Below, piece after piece: positions 1 through 10,194 of a stretch of DNA of 64,000 nucleotides. A program made the position numbers and the translations under genes. Positions within the stretch are counted from its first letter, which is position 1. Each line of letters begins with the position of its first letter. Origin of the DNA: Bretschneidera sinensis. Its lineage: Eukaryota; Streptophyta; Magnoliopsida; Brassicales; Akaniaceae. The notes below the pieces were generated by a model. It saw only the letters and a program-made list of their open reading frames with translations, made no database searches and had not been told where the DNA came from. The stretch lies in assembly GCA_023935145.1 (NCBI GenBank), contig CM043698.1, forward strand, positions 84,941,001 to 85,005,000, given 5' to 3'.

Positions 1-95
1 AAATTCCTATTTTGAAGTGAATAGTTGGTTTTAAAAAGGTTTAGTATGTTAGTGTAATTTCAACAAATTTGAAGGTAGTGTAATATAATTTGTCT
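1..95. mobile_element. Right end of a Mutator-like TIR element (cut by window edge)
   Basis: This stretch matches the right terminal inverted repeat of the element ending at 13476: the same order of blocks (TTTTGAAGTGAATAGTTGG, GGTTTAGTATGTTAG, GGTAGTGTAATATAATTTG) and a terminal TTTGTCT against TTTGCCC. The sequence that follows (ATAAATATATAAATAAG) is the same array-unit position that follows the 13476 end. Only the terminus is inside the window, so size and coding content are unknown. Confidence 0.65.
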
Positions 96-740
96 ATAAA
101 TATATAAATAAGATGATGCTAATTAAATTAATTCATAAATATAAATAAGATGATGCTGCCACTAGGAAAAGGAAGTGTTTTACAGAAATTTGGAAAGAGT
201 CCGACAGTGCCAATGGTTACCGGAATTTGACTGGGAAGCAACTGAATTTTTGCAAATATTGTAACACCGTGAAGAATTGGTCTTTTGAAGAGGGAGAAAA
301 AACCTCGTTGAAAAACTTCATGAGGAAGGAATTTTCGCAAGTGAAACAGGGGAAAATGCCAACAGAATAAAGGGGAAAATCCTGCTGGGATAAAGGATAA
401 AACTTAGCAGAACAGAAGAGATGGCAGTGTGAGGGCTGCTGTTTGCAACTAGCATCGGCGAGAGAAGAACAATAAATAAAATTTAAAATGAAAAATGAAA
501 AATGAAAAAACTTCTTTATACATAAAGGGTTGTCTTGGAGGTTCACCAATGAAGCGCTATGTCCATCCATCATCAGATCATTTGACGCATGTTGTCTCAG
601 TCATTAAGATGCCACATATTCTTCAATTAATCTTATAAACACGTGAATTGAGTTCAGGTATGAAAACTAGTTGTATTAAATATACAAATTAATCTTGAGG
701 GTTTCTTCGATTGCTTACCAAACATCAGTACATTAGTTAT
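96..740. repeat. Tandem array segment: unit 1, first part
   Basis: This is the first visible copy of the ~0.75 kb tandem unit. The landmark (CTGCCANNAGGAAAGGGAAG in other copies) lies near 157-177 and reads CTGCCACTAGGAAAAGGAAG here. The unit is interrupted at 740 by the LTR element at 741-3929 and resumes at 3930; the GTTAT at 736-740 is the target-site duplication. This copy shares the variant GGAAAAGG and GGGAAGCAAC with unit 5 (near 13540), and both units follow a Mutator-like element end. It has a 118-aa open frame on the minus strand (573-217) seen in several other copies. Confidence 0.85.
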
Positions 741-1100
741 TGATAGTTTTTAAAGAAAGAAAGAACAAGAGTTTTCTTAGGACAAGGAGAGAAATAGGAG
801 GAAGATAAACTGGAACTCAAACTATGAATTCAATTATCATAATGCATAAGCTTACATTATATAACTAACTGAAAAGTAAAGCTGCAGAAAAAGTAAACAT
901 AAACAACTAACACATGTTACAGCTAACATGGGGTAGTAATGACAGATAACATGGGCTAGTAAATGACAAAGAACATGGGGTAGTAAATGCAGCTGACAAG
1001 GGGTAGTAATGACAGTAGCTAACAAGGGCAGTAAGGACAGAGTGGTGCAGCAGCAAACAATGAGAAGTGGTACAGCAGCACCTGATGCAAATCACCAACA
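741..1100 (-). repeat. 3' LTR of the gene-capturing element
   Basis: It pairs with 3570-3929, is the same length (360 bp) and differs by only a few substitutions. On the minus strand it begins TGTTGGTGATTTGC. A purine tract (GCAAGGAGGAG) abuts it at 1111-1101, as expected for the plus-strand primer of reverse transcription. Confidence 0.9.
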
Positions 1101-1112
1101 CTCCTCCTTGCA

Positions 1113-1487
1113 TTAGGAGCTGCAAATTCCAAGTCTCTGCCTAAGAATTATACCGTAGTCATAATGCCACTGCTGCCATAGGTTGGAATGAATTCCTTGC
1201 TGCTGCAGAAAGTCCATCTTCTTGAGCTCTTCAAAAACATCTTTCTTCTTTAACTCTGCCTCATCTTGATCCTGTTTCTGGATACAATACTGAGCAGCCT
1301 CAGGCCGAATGTCAATAGCGGGCCTAAGTAATAGGGAGAGATCAATATTCTCCAGCTTCTCATTGTACTTAACAACTTTCTTATCAACTTCAAGCATATC
1401 TGCACTTCCAACCATCTCAGTGACACTTTCCTTGGAAGGAAAAACAGCTTGTTCTTCATTGTCCTCATTCTTTGAGGCCTTCTCTTC
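1113..1487 (-). pseudogene. Second captured segment of unknown origin plus copia C-terminal tail
   Basis: After the E(z)-like DDTLMKEE the same open frame continues for ~125 codons with sequence I do not recognise: acidic at first ([19 protein letters not shown]), then [19 protein letters not shown] and a charged helix [19 protein letters not shown]. It does not resemble E(z) beyond this point or any copia domain, so a second host gene is likely. The last residues, [10 protein letters not shown], resemble the C-terminal tail of copia polyproteins and run into the purine tract and 3' LTR. The frame is open throughout this part. Confidence 0.5.
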
Positions 1488-2157
1488 CTCTTTCATCAAA
1501 GTGTCATCACTACTAGTTGAAGGTGGATCAGTAATCATCTCACTGGATGAACCATCGTGAACTTCACTCTGCATTGAATTGTGTGTGTCTTGAACTGACC
1601 ATTCCTTCCTCCTAGACTTTCCACTGCTCCCAGATTTCACATGCTTATGCGACGAAGAAGTAGCATCTTCACTTTCTTTGCATGAATTAGATCTAAGTTT
1701 CATATCACTTGGTGAAAGACTTCCACTGGCGATGGAAACAGAATCAAAAGCTACCATCTTCATCTGCCTTTTCTGCATGCAAAGTACAACACGTTCTGCA
1801 ACTCGCTTGCTATTCCTCTTATAACTTCCACATATTCCTCTGAGTTACTGCTCTCTGACATATTTTTCTCATTTGAGGAAACACTTTCGTTTTGACAGCA
1901 CTTTAGCCTCCTCTTAGCAGATGAGCCAAAGGATTTCTTCCTAGATGATATCTGAGCTCCAGAACCATCAAATGAAGGAACAGATTTTCCTTCGGTATCA
2001 CCATTTCCAGGAGAGCTCACCATAGCAGTTCTTTCTGACTTCACAACTGTTTGATGGCAGAGTGGGCCACATGACATATTTTGATCATCAGGATGGCTCC
2101 ATGGAGGTTGCTTCTCGGCCTTAATTAGAACTTCATATCTTGCCTTGACTTCGTTTG
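1488..2157 (-). pseudogene. Captured host cDNA: Enhancer-of-zeste (CLF/SWN-like) histone methyltransferase fragment
   Basis: Reading the minus strand from about 2152: EVKARYEVLIK, then AEKQPPWSHPDDQNMSCGP, a serine-rich linker, then (after a one-base frameshift near 1830-1850) [25 protein letters not shown] and a linker ending [10 protein letters not shown]. These blocks, in this order, are what I recognise from the middle of plant E(z) proteins, which deposit H3K27 methylation in Polycomb complex PRC2. The segment has no introns, so it came from a spliced RNA. The block normally between EVKARYEVL and AEKQPPW (with the SFDNLFCRRC motif) is absent, as if an exon was skipped. There is no SET domain, so no methyltransferase activity is expected. 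The assignment is from memory of the family, not a search. Confidence 0.75.
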
Positions 2158-2650
2158 GGCTTCTAGTTGAAAATGCAGCAAGTTCTTCTTTGATGGGATC
2201 AAAAGAAAAACTATTGCCCTTCATTCTCACTTTAAGAATTTCCTAACCCGTGACATCAAGAATGTGACAGAAACTATCCTCAAAGATCACTTTAAAGTCT
2301 TTTTTAATCAATTGACATACACTCAACAGAGATTGGTCAATTTCTGGTACGTAGAGAACATCAGAAATTCTCTTTGTGCCTGCAGTGCTGGTTATGACGA
2401 TTGTTCCTTTCCCTTTGACAGAGATGTAATCACCATTGCCATTTCTAACTTTAGTAATGTCAGTTGGCCTTAAATCTCTGAAGAGTTCCTTGTCATTGGT
2501 CATGTGGTTGGTGCAGCCGCTATCAATTAACCAGCTCTTACTTGAATCATTGTCTGAGAAACAAGTAGCAACAAAGAGCTGATCCTCCTCCTCTTGATCA
2601 GCAACTTGAGCATCTGCTTCTTGCTGCTGATTTTTGCTTTTGCAAATCAC
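2158..2650 (-). pseudogene. Copia protease and start of gag-pre-integrase region
   Basis: The frame contains the aspartic protease signature WLIDSGCTNHMTNDKE followed by the family sequence ISDVLYVPEIDQSLLSVCQL. An in-frame TAG at 2245-2243 interrupts it; the frame then continues as GREILKV-like copia sequence (EILKVRMKGNSFSFDPIKEE) up to AAFSTRSPN at about 2153. In complete relatives the next residues introduce the GAG-pre-integrase LWHxRLGH motif. Here the sequence switches instead to captured host coding sequence. The catalytic Asp-Ser-Gly is intact. Confidence 0.8.
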
Positions 2651-2704
2651 AGCTTCATGACCTTGTTGGTTACACTTGCTGCATTTTGCATCAGGTCTCG
2701 TCCA

Positions 2705-3515
2705 GCATTTGAAATGAGGATAACCCTTTCTGCCACAGTGTTGGCATGGAGGATGATTTCCCTTCCTACCTCCAGTTTGTTCTTATTGGTGTTTGTTGTA
2801 GCATCGCCACTTGCTGGAAAATCTTCTTGTTCTTCTTCCTCATTTTCCAGCCTTCTTGATACTTGACTGGAAGTGCTCCTTCAACGACTCCTTCTTGCCT
2901 CATGACCCTTCTTTGCTCTTGTGCTTGTAAAGCATTTTCAAGCTCTACCAAGGTAATCTTGGACAGATCCTTGGTGTTCTCCAAGGTTGTAATGGTTGCC
3001 TCAAATTTTTCAGGCACCGTTACTAGGATTCTTTCAACAATCCTTGAGTCGGGTAGATTAGAACCAAGCAGTCTTACCTTATTGGCAATGCTTAGAAGTT
3101 TGTCAGAATACTCTTTAATGGTTTCTGATTCTTTCATTTTCTGCAGTTCAAAATCTCTGAGCAAATTCAGCACTCGCATCCCTCTGATCCTCTCATTTCC
3201 TTCATACTCTTTTTTGAGATAATCCCAGATTGCTTTTACTGATTTGAGTGACATGACTCGGGTGAAGATAGTCGATGAGACGCCAGCAAACAAACAAGCT
3301 TTTGCTTTTGACTTCCTCGTTTTTCTGTCCTTGTGATTCTTGATTTGGGCCATTGTGGGGTTGTTTGGAAGAAGAGGAACTTCGTAGTCCTATTCTACAG
3401 CTTCCCAAAGATCCATTGCATCTAGATAGGTCTCCATTCTCATAACCCAAATTTGATAGTTGTCACCATCAAAAACTGGTGGAGCCATTGATGAAAAACT
3501 GGATTCTCCTTCCAT
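2705..3515 (-). pseudogene. Copia gag (nucleocapsid) of the gene-capturing element, broken
   Basis: The minus-strand ATG at 3515 opens a typical copia gag (early motif APPVFDGDNYQIWVMRMETY) with an in-frame TAG at 3392-3390, after which the same frame stays open to about 2766. The middle is a UBN2-type gag domain (KSVKAIWDYLKKEYEG, ETIKEYSDKLLSIANKV). A frameshift near 2766-2800 leads into two zinc knuckles: the first (2746-2705) reads CQHCGRKGYPHFKC, with Tyr where the CCHC histidine is usual; the second (2683-2642) is a regular CSKCNQQGHEAVIC. Gag would package the element RNA. The stop and frameshift make this copy defective. Confidence 0.85.
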
Positions 3516-3555
3516 TAGAACACTCAAATGAACTCACAAATCCCTCAAGAAGAAA

Positions 3556-3567
3556 GCTCTGATACCA
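3556..3567 (-). other. Primer binding site (tRNA-iMet) of the gene-capturing element
   Basis: The plus strand reads GCTCTGATACCA, so the minus strand gives TGGTATCAGAGC, complementary to the 3' end of plant initiator methionine tRNA. It lies two bases from the 5' LTR and fixes the orientation of the element. Confidence 0.9.
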
Positions 3568-3569
3568 AT

Positions 3570-3929
3570 TGTTAGTTTTTTAAGAAAGAAAGAACAAGAG
3601 TTTTCTTAGGACAATGAGAGAAATAGGAGGAAGATAAACTGGAACTCAAACTATGAATTCAATTATCATAATGCATAAGCTTACATTATATAACTAACTG
3701 AAAAGTAAAGCTGCAGAAAAAGTAAACATAAACAACTAACACATGTTACAGCTAACATGGGGTAGTAATGACAGATAACATGGGCTAGTAAATGACAAAG
3801 AACGTGGGGTAGTAAATGCAACTGACAAGGGGTAGTAATGACAGCAGCTAACAAGGGCAGTAAGGACAGAGTGGTGCAACAGCAAACAATGAGAAGTGAT
3901 ACAGCAGCACCTGATGCAAATCACCAACA
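3570..3929 (-). repeat. 5' LTR of the gene-capturing element
   Basis: This is the second 360-bp LTR copy. The few differences from 741-1100 suggest a fairly recent insertion. On the minus strand it carries an A/T-rich TATA-like stretch (TATATAATG) before the transcribed part. Confidence 0.9.
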
Positions 3930-3934
3930 GTTAT

Positions 3935-6231
3935 ATAATCATGAATAAAAATTTTGTCTTATAGCAATCAATTTCAGAATTTAAATATGAAGTTCATCCT
4001 AAATTTGATTCAGATTTTCGGGATTAACGCAACTAAAGTAATTAGGAACACATATACACTAATATATAAGTAATATGATGCTAATTAAATTGATTCATTA
4101 ATATGAGTAAGATGATCCTGCCAGGAGGAAAGGGAAGTGTTTTACCGAAATTTGGAAAGAGTCCGAGGGTGCCAATGGGTGCCGGAATTTGATTGGGCAC
4201 ATCTGAATTTGGACAATAACTGTAACACCAAGCACAATCGATCACTGGAAGAGGGAGAAAAAGGTTAGCCCAAAAACTGCCTGAGGAAAGAATTTTCGCA
4301 AGAGAAGTAGTGAAAATGCCACAGGAACAAAGGGCAAAATCCTTCACGGATAAAGAATAAAACTTGTCGGAACATAAGAGATGGCAGCATGAGGGCTGCC
4401 GTTTGCGCCAGGCCTCAGCAATAGAAGAACAATAAATGAAAATTGAAATTAAAAAAATATATATTTTACACAAAAAATGATGTTTTGGAGGTTCACCTAG
4501 GAAGCACTATGTCCATCCTCCGAGCATTTGAGGCGTGCAGTCTCAATCATTAACACGCCACATATTCTTCAACTAATCTTACAAATGTACTAATCAAGTT
4601 CAGGTACAAAAACTAACTGTATTATATCAACAAATTAATCTAGAGGGTTTCTTCGACTGCTCACCAAACATCAGCACGTTAGATAAATAATGATGAATCA
4701 AAATTCTGTCTTATAGCAATCAATTTCAGAATATAAATATTAAGTTCATTCAAAATTTGATTCATATTTTTGGGCTTAATGCAACTAGAGTAATTAGGAA
4801 CACATATAAATGAACATATAAGTGAGATGATGCAAATTAAATTATTTCATAGATATTAGTAAGATGATGCTGCCAGGAGGAAAGGGAAATGTTTTACCGA
4901 ATTTTGGAAAGAGTCTGACGGTGCCAATGGCTGCTGGAATTTGACCGGGCAGCAACCGAATTTGGGGAATAACGGTAACACCAAGAACAGTCGATCACTG
5001 GAAGAGGGAGAAAAGGGCTCACTGAAAAATTGCAGGAGGAAGGAACTTTCGCAAGAGAAGTAAGGGAAAATTACTCTGGAACAAAGGAAAAATCCTGCAG
5101 GAAGAAAGAAGAAAACTTGCCGGAACAGAAGAGATGGCAGTGTGAGGGTTGCTGTTGGCACCAGACATCAGCCAGAGAAGAACAATAAATGAAAATTGAA
5201 ATAAAAAAAAATTCTTTATACACAAAGAGATATGTTCGAGGTTCTCCTAGAAAGCAAAAAGTCCATCATCCGGGCATTTGACGTATGCAGTCTCAATCAT
5301 CTAGAGGGTTTCTTTGATTGCTCACCAAACATCAGCACTTTAATTATATAATGATGAATAAACATTCTGTCTTACAGATCTCAATTTCAGAATTTAAATA
5401 TGAAGTTCATCCTAAATTTGATTAAGATTTTTGGGATTTACGCCACTAGAGTAATTAGGAATACATATAAATGAATATAAAAGTAAGATGATGCTAATTA
5501 AATTAATTCATAAATATAAGTAAGATGATGCCGCCAGGAGGAAAGGGAAGTGTTTTATTGAAATTTGAAAGAGTTGGACGGTGCCAATGGCTGCCGGAAT
5601 TTGACTGGGCAGCAACTAAATTTAGGCAATAACGGTAAAACCAAGAACAATCAATCACTGGAAGAAGGAGAAAAAGGCTTCCGAAAAACTGCAGGGGGAA
5701 GGAATTTTCGCAAGAGAAGTAGGGGAAAATGCCGCCTGAACCAAAGGTAAAATAGAGCCAGGACAGATGACAGAACTTTCCATAACAGAAGAGATGGCTG
5801 CGTGAGGGCTGCTGTTTGCACCAGGCCTCAACCAAAGAAGAAAAAGAAATGAAAATTGAAATTAAAAAAAAAATTCTTTATACACAAAGGGATGTGTCGG
5901 AGGTTCGCCTATGAAGCACTATGTCCGTTAGCAGAGCATTTGACACATGCTGTCTCAGTCATTAAGATGCCACATATTCTTCAACTAATCTTACAAACGC
6001 ACTAATTGAGTTCAGGTGCGAAAACTAACTATTTTAAACCAACAAATTAATGTAGAAGGTTTCTTTGATTGCTTCACCATACTTCAGCACATTAGATATA
6101 TAATGATGAATGAAAATTCTGTCTTACAGCAATCAATTTCAGAATTTAAATATGAAGTTCATCCTAAATTTGATTCAGATTTTTAGGATTAACACAACTA
6201 GTGTAATTGGGAACACATATAAATGAATTTA
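3935..6231. repeat. Tandem array segment: end of unit 1, units 2-4
   Basis: Landmarks (CCAGGAGGAAAGGGAAG) lie at 4121, 4873 and 5534. The spacing from unit 1 to unit 2 is 768 bp once the LTR element is removed, then 752 and 661; the last is shorter because ~90 bp are missing near 5298. Each copy keeps the order: aagatgatgc-type direct repeats, landmark, a G/A-rich central part, AAAATTGAAATTAAAAAA, then AATCATTAAGA, TTCTTCAACTAATCTTAC, CACCAAACATCAGCAC and GGAACACATATA. Minus-strand frames of 101-130 aa are open in units 2, 3 and 4. The segment ends at the 9-bp target site (6223-6231) of the Mutator-like element. Confidence 0.9.
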
Positions 6232-6430
6232 GGGTAAATTACATTGTGCTACCTTCATGTTAGCTTAAATAACATTTAACATACCAAACCTTTTTAAAAC
6301 CCATAATTCACCTCAACACATCAATTTTCACCATCAAACAGCTCCAAAATGAATTTTTTTTAAGAATCAAAATTTCAATTGGATATTAGTTTTCATGATG
6401 ACCAAAGTACCCTTAGTGTTAAAATATCTC
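6232..6430. repeat. Left terminal inverted repeat of the Mutator-like element
   Basis: This pairs with 13280-13476 in reverse complement over ~200 bp with scattered mismatches and small indels. From 6431 to 6829 the element is AT-rich with no coding signal. Confidence 0.75.
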
Positions 6431-6829
6431 CAAGTGATTATGATAAGTTTAATAATTTTATTTTTCTCAAAATTGTTTATAACACAAACTTTTAGGCTAT
6501 TTGAATTCATATTTTCTAAATAAAATAATAACTTATGTATTATTTTAATTTTTAAAATAGAAAAGTTTGTCTTTTATTTTTATTTTATGATGGTCTTTAA
6601 TATTTATTTATTTTGAGATATTAGGGTATTTAATTTTATTAAAAAATACATATCAACAAACTTTTCATTTAAAATATTTAAATTTTTTGATGATTTTCCA
6701 TTATTTAAAATACATAATATTTTTTTAAAATATAAATGATATAAAGTAAAATTTGGTTTATACCATATGATAGAATATAAATTCATTTAAAATGATGATA
6801 ATTTTTTAATAAAAATGCCATAAAAGTTT

Positions 6830-7887
6830 TGTTGGAAATCACCTTGACAAGATGCCCAGGTGGTGATCTTCCAAACACCCAAGTCTAGAATGACTTTTAG
6901 AAAGAATTTCAGCAATCGAACACAAGAACAGAAAATCAAAGAAAGAACGAAGACAAGCAATTTGTTATCGAGGTTCGGCAATGTGCCTACATCCCCGTGA
7001 GTTCCTCCGAACTCTCTGCACTATCTCAAATGGTTCTTACAAGTTACAGCAATCCCCTTCAAGAAGCTCAAGTTCTTGAAGAAATCAAGAAGAGAAGAAA
7101 GAAGATTACAATGCTTTCTCTCTATACTACTCTCTCTTCTTTACAACCAGCCATCACTACAAAGAGTCCCTCTTGTGTTTATGTCTCTCACACAATTCTC
7201 TCTTGTATTACAATTGATCTCAAAGTGTGTCTTGTATGTGTTGTATTCTATATGTGAAAAATGAGGCTTGGGAACCCCTTTTATAGCCTTTCACTTCTTG
7301 GACATTCTTGTGAATCAATTTCCACCCTCTGATCATGATCTCCACTTAATCATAGCCCTTCATCACTTCCCAAGTGGTGTTGTGCATTTTAACCTTGCAC
7401 TCACGCACTTAAAAGGGTCTTAAAACAGGCTGTCCATGTGTGCAGCCCTTTGCCTAGCGCTTAGGCGCTCAACAGGGGGCGCCATGGCGCTGGGCAGGAA
7501 ACCTTTGCACACCTTCTGGACGCCATGGTGCTGGTTGCTGGGCGCCATGGCGCTGATGCGGTCCTACAACACACCATTCTGGACGCCATGGTGCTGGTTG
7601 CTGGGCACCATGGCGCTGATGCGGTCCTACAGCACACCATTCTGGACGCCATGGTGCTGATGTTGGGCGCCATGGCGCATGCTGATGCTGCTGCTGTGCA
7701 CACACTTCCCTAATTGTGTGCAGAAGTGCGCACACTAGTGCGCATGGCCTTCCCTTGCTCCAAATTGATGCACACATATGTGTGCAGTCTTCTAACTTGC
7801 TGAACTCTGATACTCCACCTTTGGTTTGGACTTTAACCATTTTGACACCATGGTTGGACCTGTTTGAACGTTAGACAAATAACAACA
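6830..7887 (-). repeat. 3' LTR of the Tork-like element (1058 bp)
   Basis: The copy with three 63-bp repeat starts (7521, 7584, 7647). The minus-strand TATA (CTATAAAAGG) lies near 7278-7287. After 7887 the sequence is element-internal and leads to the C-terminus of the polyprotein at 7971. Confidence 0.95.
7521..7690. repeat. 63-bp minisatellite with GCGCCATGGCGC palindromes in the 3' LTR
   Basis: Copies start at 7521, 7584 and 7647, each beginning CGCCATGGTGCTGGTTGCTG or a close variant and containing the 12-bp perfect palindrome GCGCCATGGCGC or a one-base variant. The first GCGCCATGGCGC is just before the array, near 7479. The 5' LTR has one unit fewer, so copy number changed after insertion or during replication. 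Confidence 0.85.
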
Positions 7888-7970
7888 ATCTCTACCTTTG
7901 TCTAAGTGTTCAAAAAACCTAAACCGTTGTGCAGAAAGCTTCAAGATCCAAACTAATCTTGAGTCACCAA

Positions 7971-8816
7971 TTAACCAACTCTAATCCTAACTAATTCAAG
8001 GTAATGATTGAACTTACTTAGAGGTAGAACTTTAGTACCCAAGTCCGCATGATTTTCTTCCGTGGCAACCTTGTCCACATGGATGCATCCTTTCGTAACA
8101 TTTTTCCGAATGAAATAATACCGAACATCCATATGCTTTGTCCTCTCATGGAACACTAGATTTTTACACAAGTGCAAGGCACTTTGACTATCCAAAAATA
8201 CCACAACCTGCTCATCCAGTACCTTCAACTCTTCAAGCAACCCTTTGCACCACATAGCTTCCTTGATGGCCTCTGTAGCAGCTATGTACTCAGCCTCGGT
8301 TGTTGAGAGTGCTACCACTGGCTGCAACTGAGCCTTCCAACTTACACAACATCCATTTAAGTTGAAAAAATAGGAGGTAATCGATCTCCTTTTATCCCAG
8401 TCTGCTCCATAGTCAGAATCTACAAACCCCTCAAGGCAGATGGCATTACCCCTCTTCTCATATACCAGCCCTACTTCTAGGCTTCCCTTCAAATACCTCA
8501 GCAACCACTTCATCCCAAGCCAATGCTCATTTCTGGGATTACTCATAAACCTGCTGAGAACACTCATTGCATGAGCAATGTCCAATCTAGTGCTTACCAT
8601 GGTGTACATAACAGAACCAACAACACTAGAGTAGGGGACTTTCTCCATTTCCTTCTTCTCCACCTCCAATCTTGGACATTGATCGCTGGAGAACTTGAAA
8701 TGACCAGCAAGGGGAACCTTCACTGGTTTGCTATCTTCCATAGAGAATTTAGATATCATCTTCTCTATGTAGGAAGTTTGAGTTTCTCTCCCTTTCCAGG
8801 ATGATACACATCCCAA
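7971..8816 (-). pseudogene. Tork-like reverse transcriptase end and RNase H
   Basis: This frame picks up after the frameshift (YIEKMISKFSMEDSKPVKVP) and covers the connection and RNase H: AGHFKFSSDQCP, VPYSSVVGSVMYTMVSTR, RYLKGSLEVGLVY, FVDSDYGADWDKRRS, VALSTTEAEYIAATEAIKEA, FLDSQSALHLCKN and RTKHMDVRYYFIR. It ends near LELVRIRVG at 7971, the usual C-terminus. The RNase H acidic residues appear present. Confidence 0.92.
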
Positions 8817-10194
8817 GGATCTTTAGTGCATGGCCAAGATCCTTCATCTCAAACTCCTCACTCAGTTGAGCCTTCAATTCATTTATCCTCTCCATGCTGC
8901 TCCCAACCAGCAACATGTCATCAACATAGATGAGGATGATCACCATCTCCTCAATCTTCTGCCCCTTATAATACAAGCAAGAATCATAGTAGCTCCTCAT
9001 GAAACCCAAGCTGATTACAAAATAATCAAACCTCTTATTCCATTGCCTAGGTGATTGCTTCAGGCCATAGAGAGATTTCTTTAATTTGCACACTAACTCT
9101 CCCTGCCTTCCTTCCTCATAGCCTTCGGGTTGCCTCATGAAAATGGTCTCATCGATCTCTCCATGTAAGAACACTGTCTTCACATCCATTTGCTCAATTT
9201 CCCAATCAAATTGGACCAACAATGCTAACACTATCCAGATCGTCTTGTACTTCACAACCGGTGAGAAGATTTCGGTGAAATCTATGCCTTCTTTTTGTGT
9301 GAACTCCTTCGCCACCAGCCTAGCTTTATACCAGACTTCATCCCCTGAAGTATTTCCTTCTTTGATCTTGTAGAGCCATCTACAATCCACCACTCTCTGT
9401 TTTTCTGGTTTGGGCACCAGCTCCCAAGAGTTGTTCTTCATCAAAGAGTCCATTTCTTCCTCCATAGCCAGCTGCCACTTTGACGAATCCTTACACTCCA
9501 TGGCATCCATGTAAGTTTCTGGTTCAACCTCTGCTTCTATCCAAGGAGCAGCTACAGTAGCATCCGCAAACCCATATCTCAAGGGTGGTCTAACCACTCT
9601 CCTTCCCTGGTCTCTTGTGAGCTGATAGTTATTTATTGCATCAACCTCTTCTTGTTCAGTCTCTTCTTGAGTTTCTTGAGCTTCTTGGCCTTCATCCAAG
9701 GGCTCTACCTGGTCTGAACCCTCTTGCCTCCTCTGCTCTACCTGAACCGAGTTCTCCTTGATGCGATGCTCCATAACTTCCGGTTTGGTTTGCTCACTAG
9801 CCCCTGCAGGGTTAGTTTTCTCCAAGTAGGGAAATAACAATTCATTAAAAATAACATCCTTACTTATAATCAGTTTCATGCCCTTATTTTCTAAGGACCA
9901 CAACCTATATCCCTTAACCCCATCACCATATCCTAGATATACACATTTTCTAGATCTTGGGCGAAGTTTATCCTCCTTTTGATGTGCATATGCAGCACAA
10001 CCAAAAGTCTTAAGGTTGTTTAATTCAGGGGGTTTTCCACTCCACATCTCCATGGGAGTCTTAAGCTCTAAAGCTCTAGAGGGTGATCTATTTATCAAGT
10101 ATGCAGTTGTAGCCACAGCTTCTCCCCAAAAATATTTTGGTAACCCGGATCCTATTAACATGCACCTAACCTTCTCCATAAGAGTTCTATTCAT
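8749..10194 (-). pseudogene. Tork-like integrase C-terminus and reverse transcriptase
   Basis: The 481-codon frame starts within MNRTLMEKVRCMLIGSGL (end of the integrase core), passes the FGCAAYAHQKEDKLRPRSRK and VYLGYGDGVKGYRLW motifs, an acidic Gln/Glu linker, and the copia reverse transcriptase (NNSWELVPKPEKQRVVDCRW, QMDVKTVFLHGEIDE, LYGLKQSPRQWNKRF). The catalytic YVDDM is at 8928-8914. A frameshift near 8780-8800 ends it after MKDLGHALKILGM. Confidence 0.92.

Larger units (their letters stand above)
741..3929 (-). mobile_element. Gene-capturing copia-type LTR retrotransposon, 3.2 kb, non-autonomous
   Basis: Two 360-bp near-identical LTRs (741-1100 and 3570-3929) are flanked by a perfect 5-bp duplication GTTAT (736-740, 3930-3934). 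The element reads on the minus strand: 5' LTR at 3929-3570, initiator-Met primer site at 3567-3556, gag, two zinc knuckles, a protease motif, then about 1 kb of non-retroviral coding sequence where integrase, reverse transcriptase and RNase H should be, a short copia-like C-terminal tail, a purine tract (1111-1101) and the 3' LTR. Because it lacks pol it must have been mobilised in trans. The flanks join into a normal array unit when it is removed. The layout recalls the maize Bs1 element, which carries pieces of cellular genes. Confidence 0.9.

Noticed and set aside
1113..2230. An intact host Polycomb gene at this position
   Set aside because: It is bounded by copia sequence and LTRs with a target duplication, lacks introns and a SET domain, and has a frameshift.
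7436..7840. Overlapping frames on both strands through the 63-bp repeat of the Tork-like LTR
   Set aside because: 63 is a multiple of 3, so any open frame in one unit stays open; no domain or start context.
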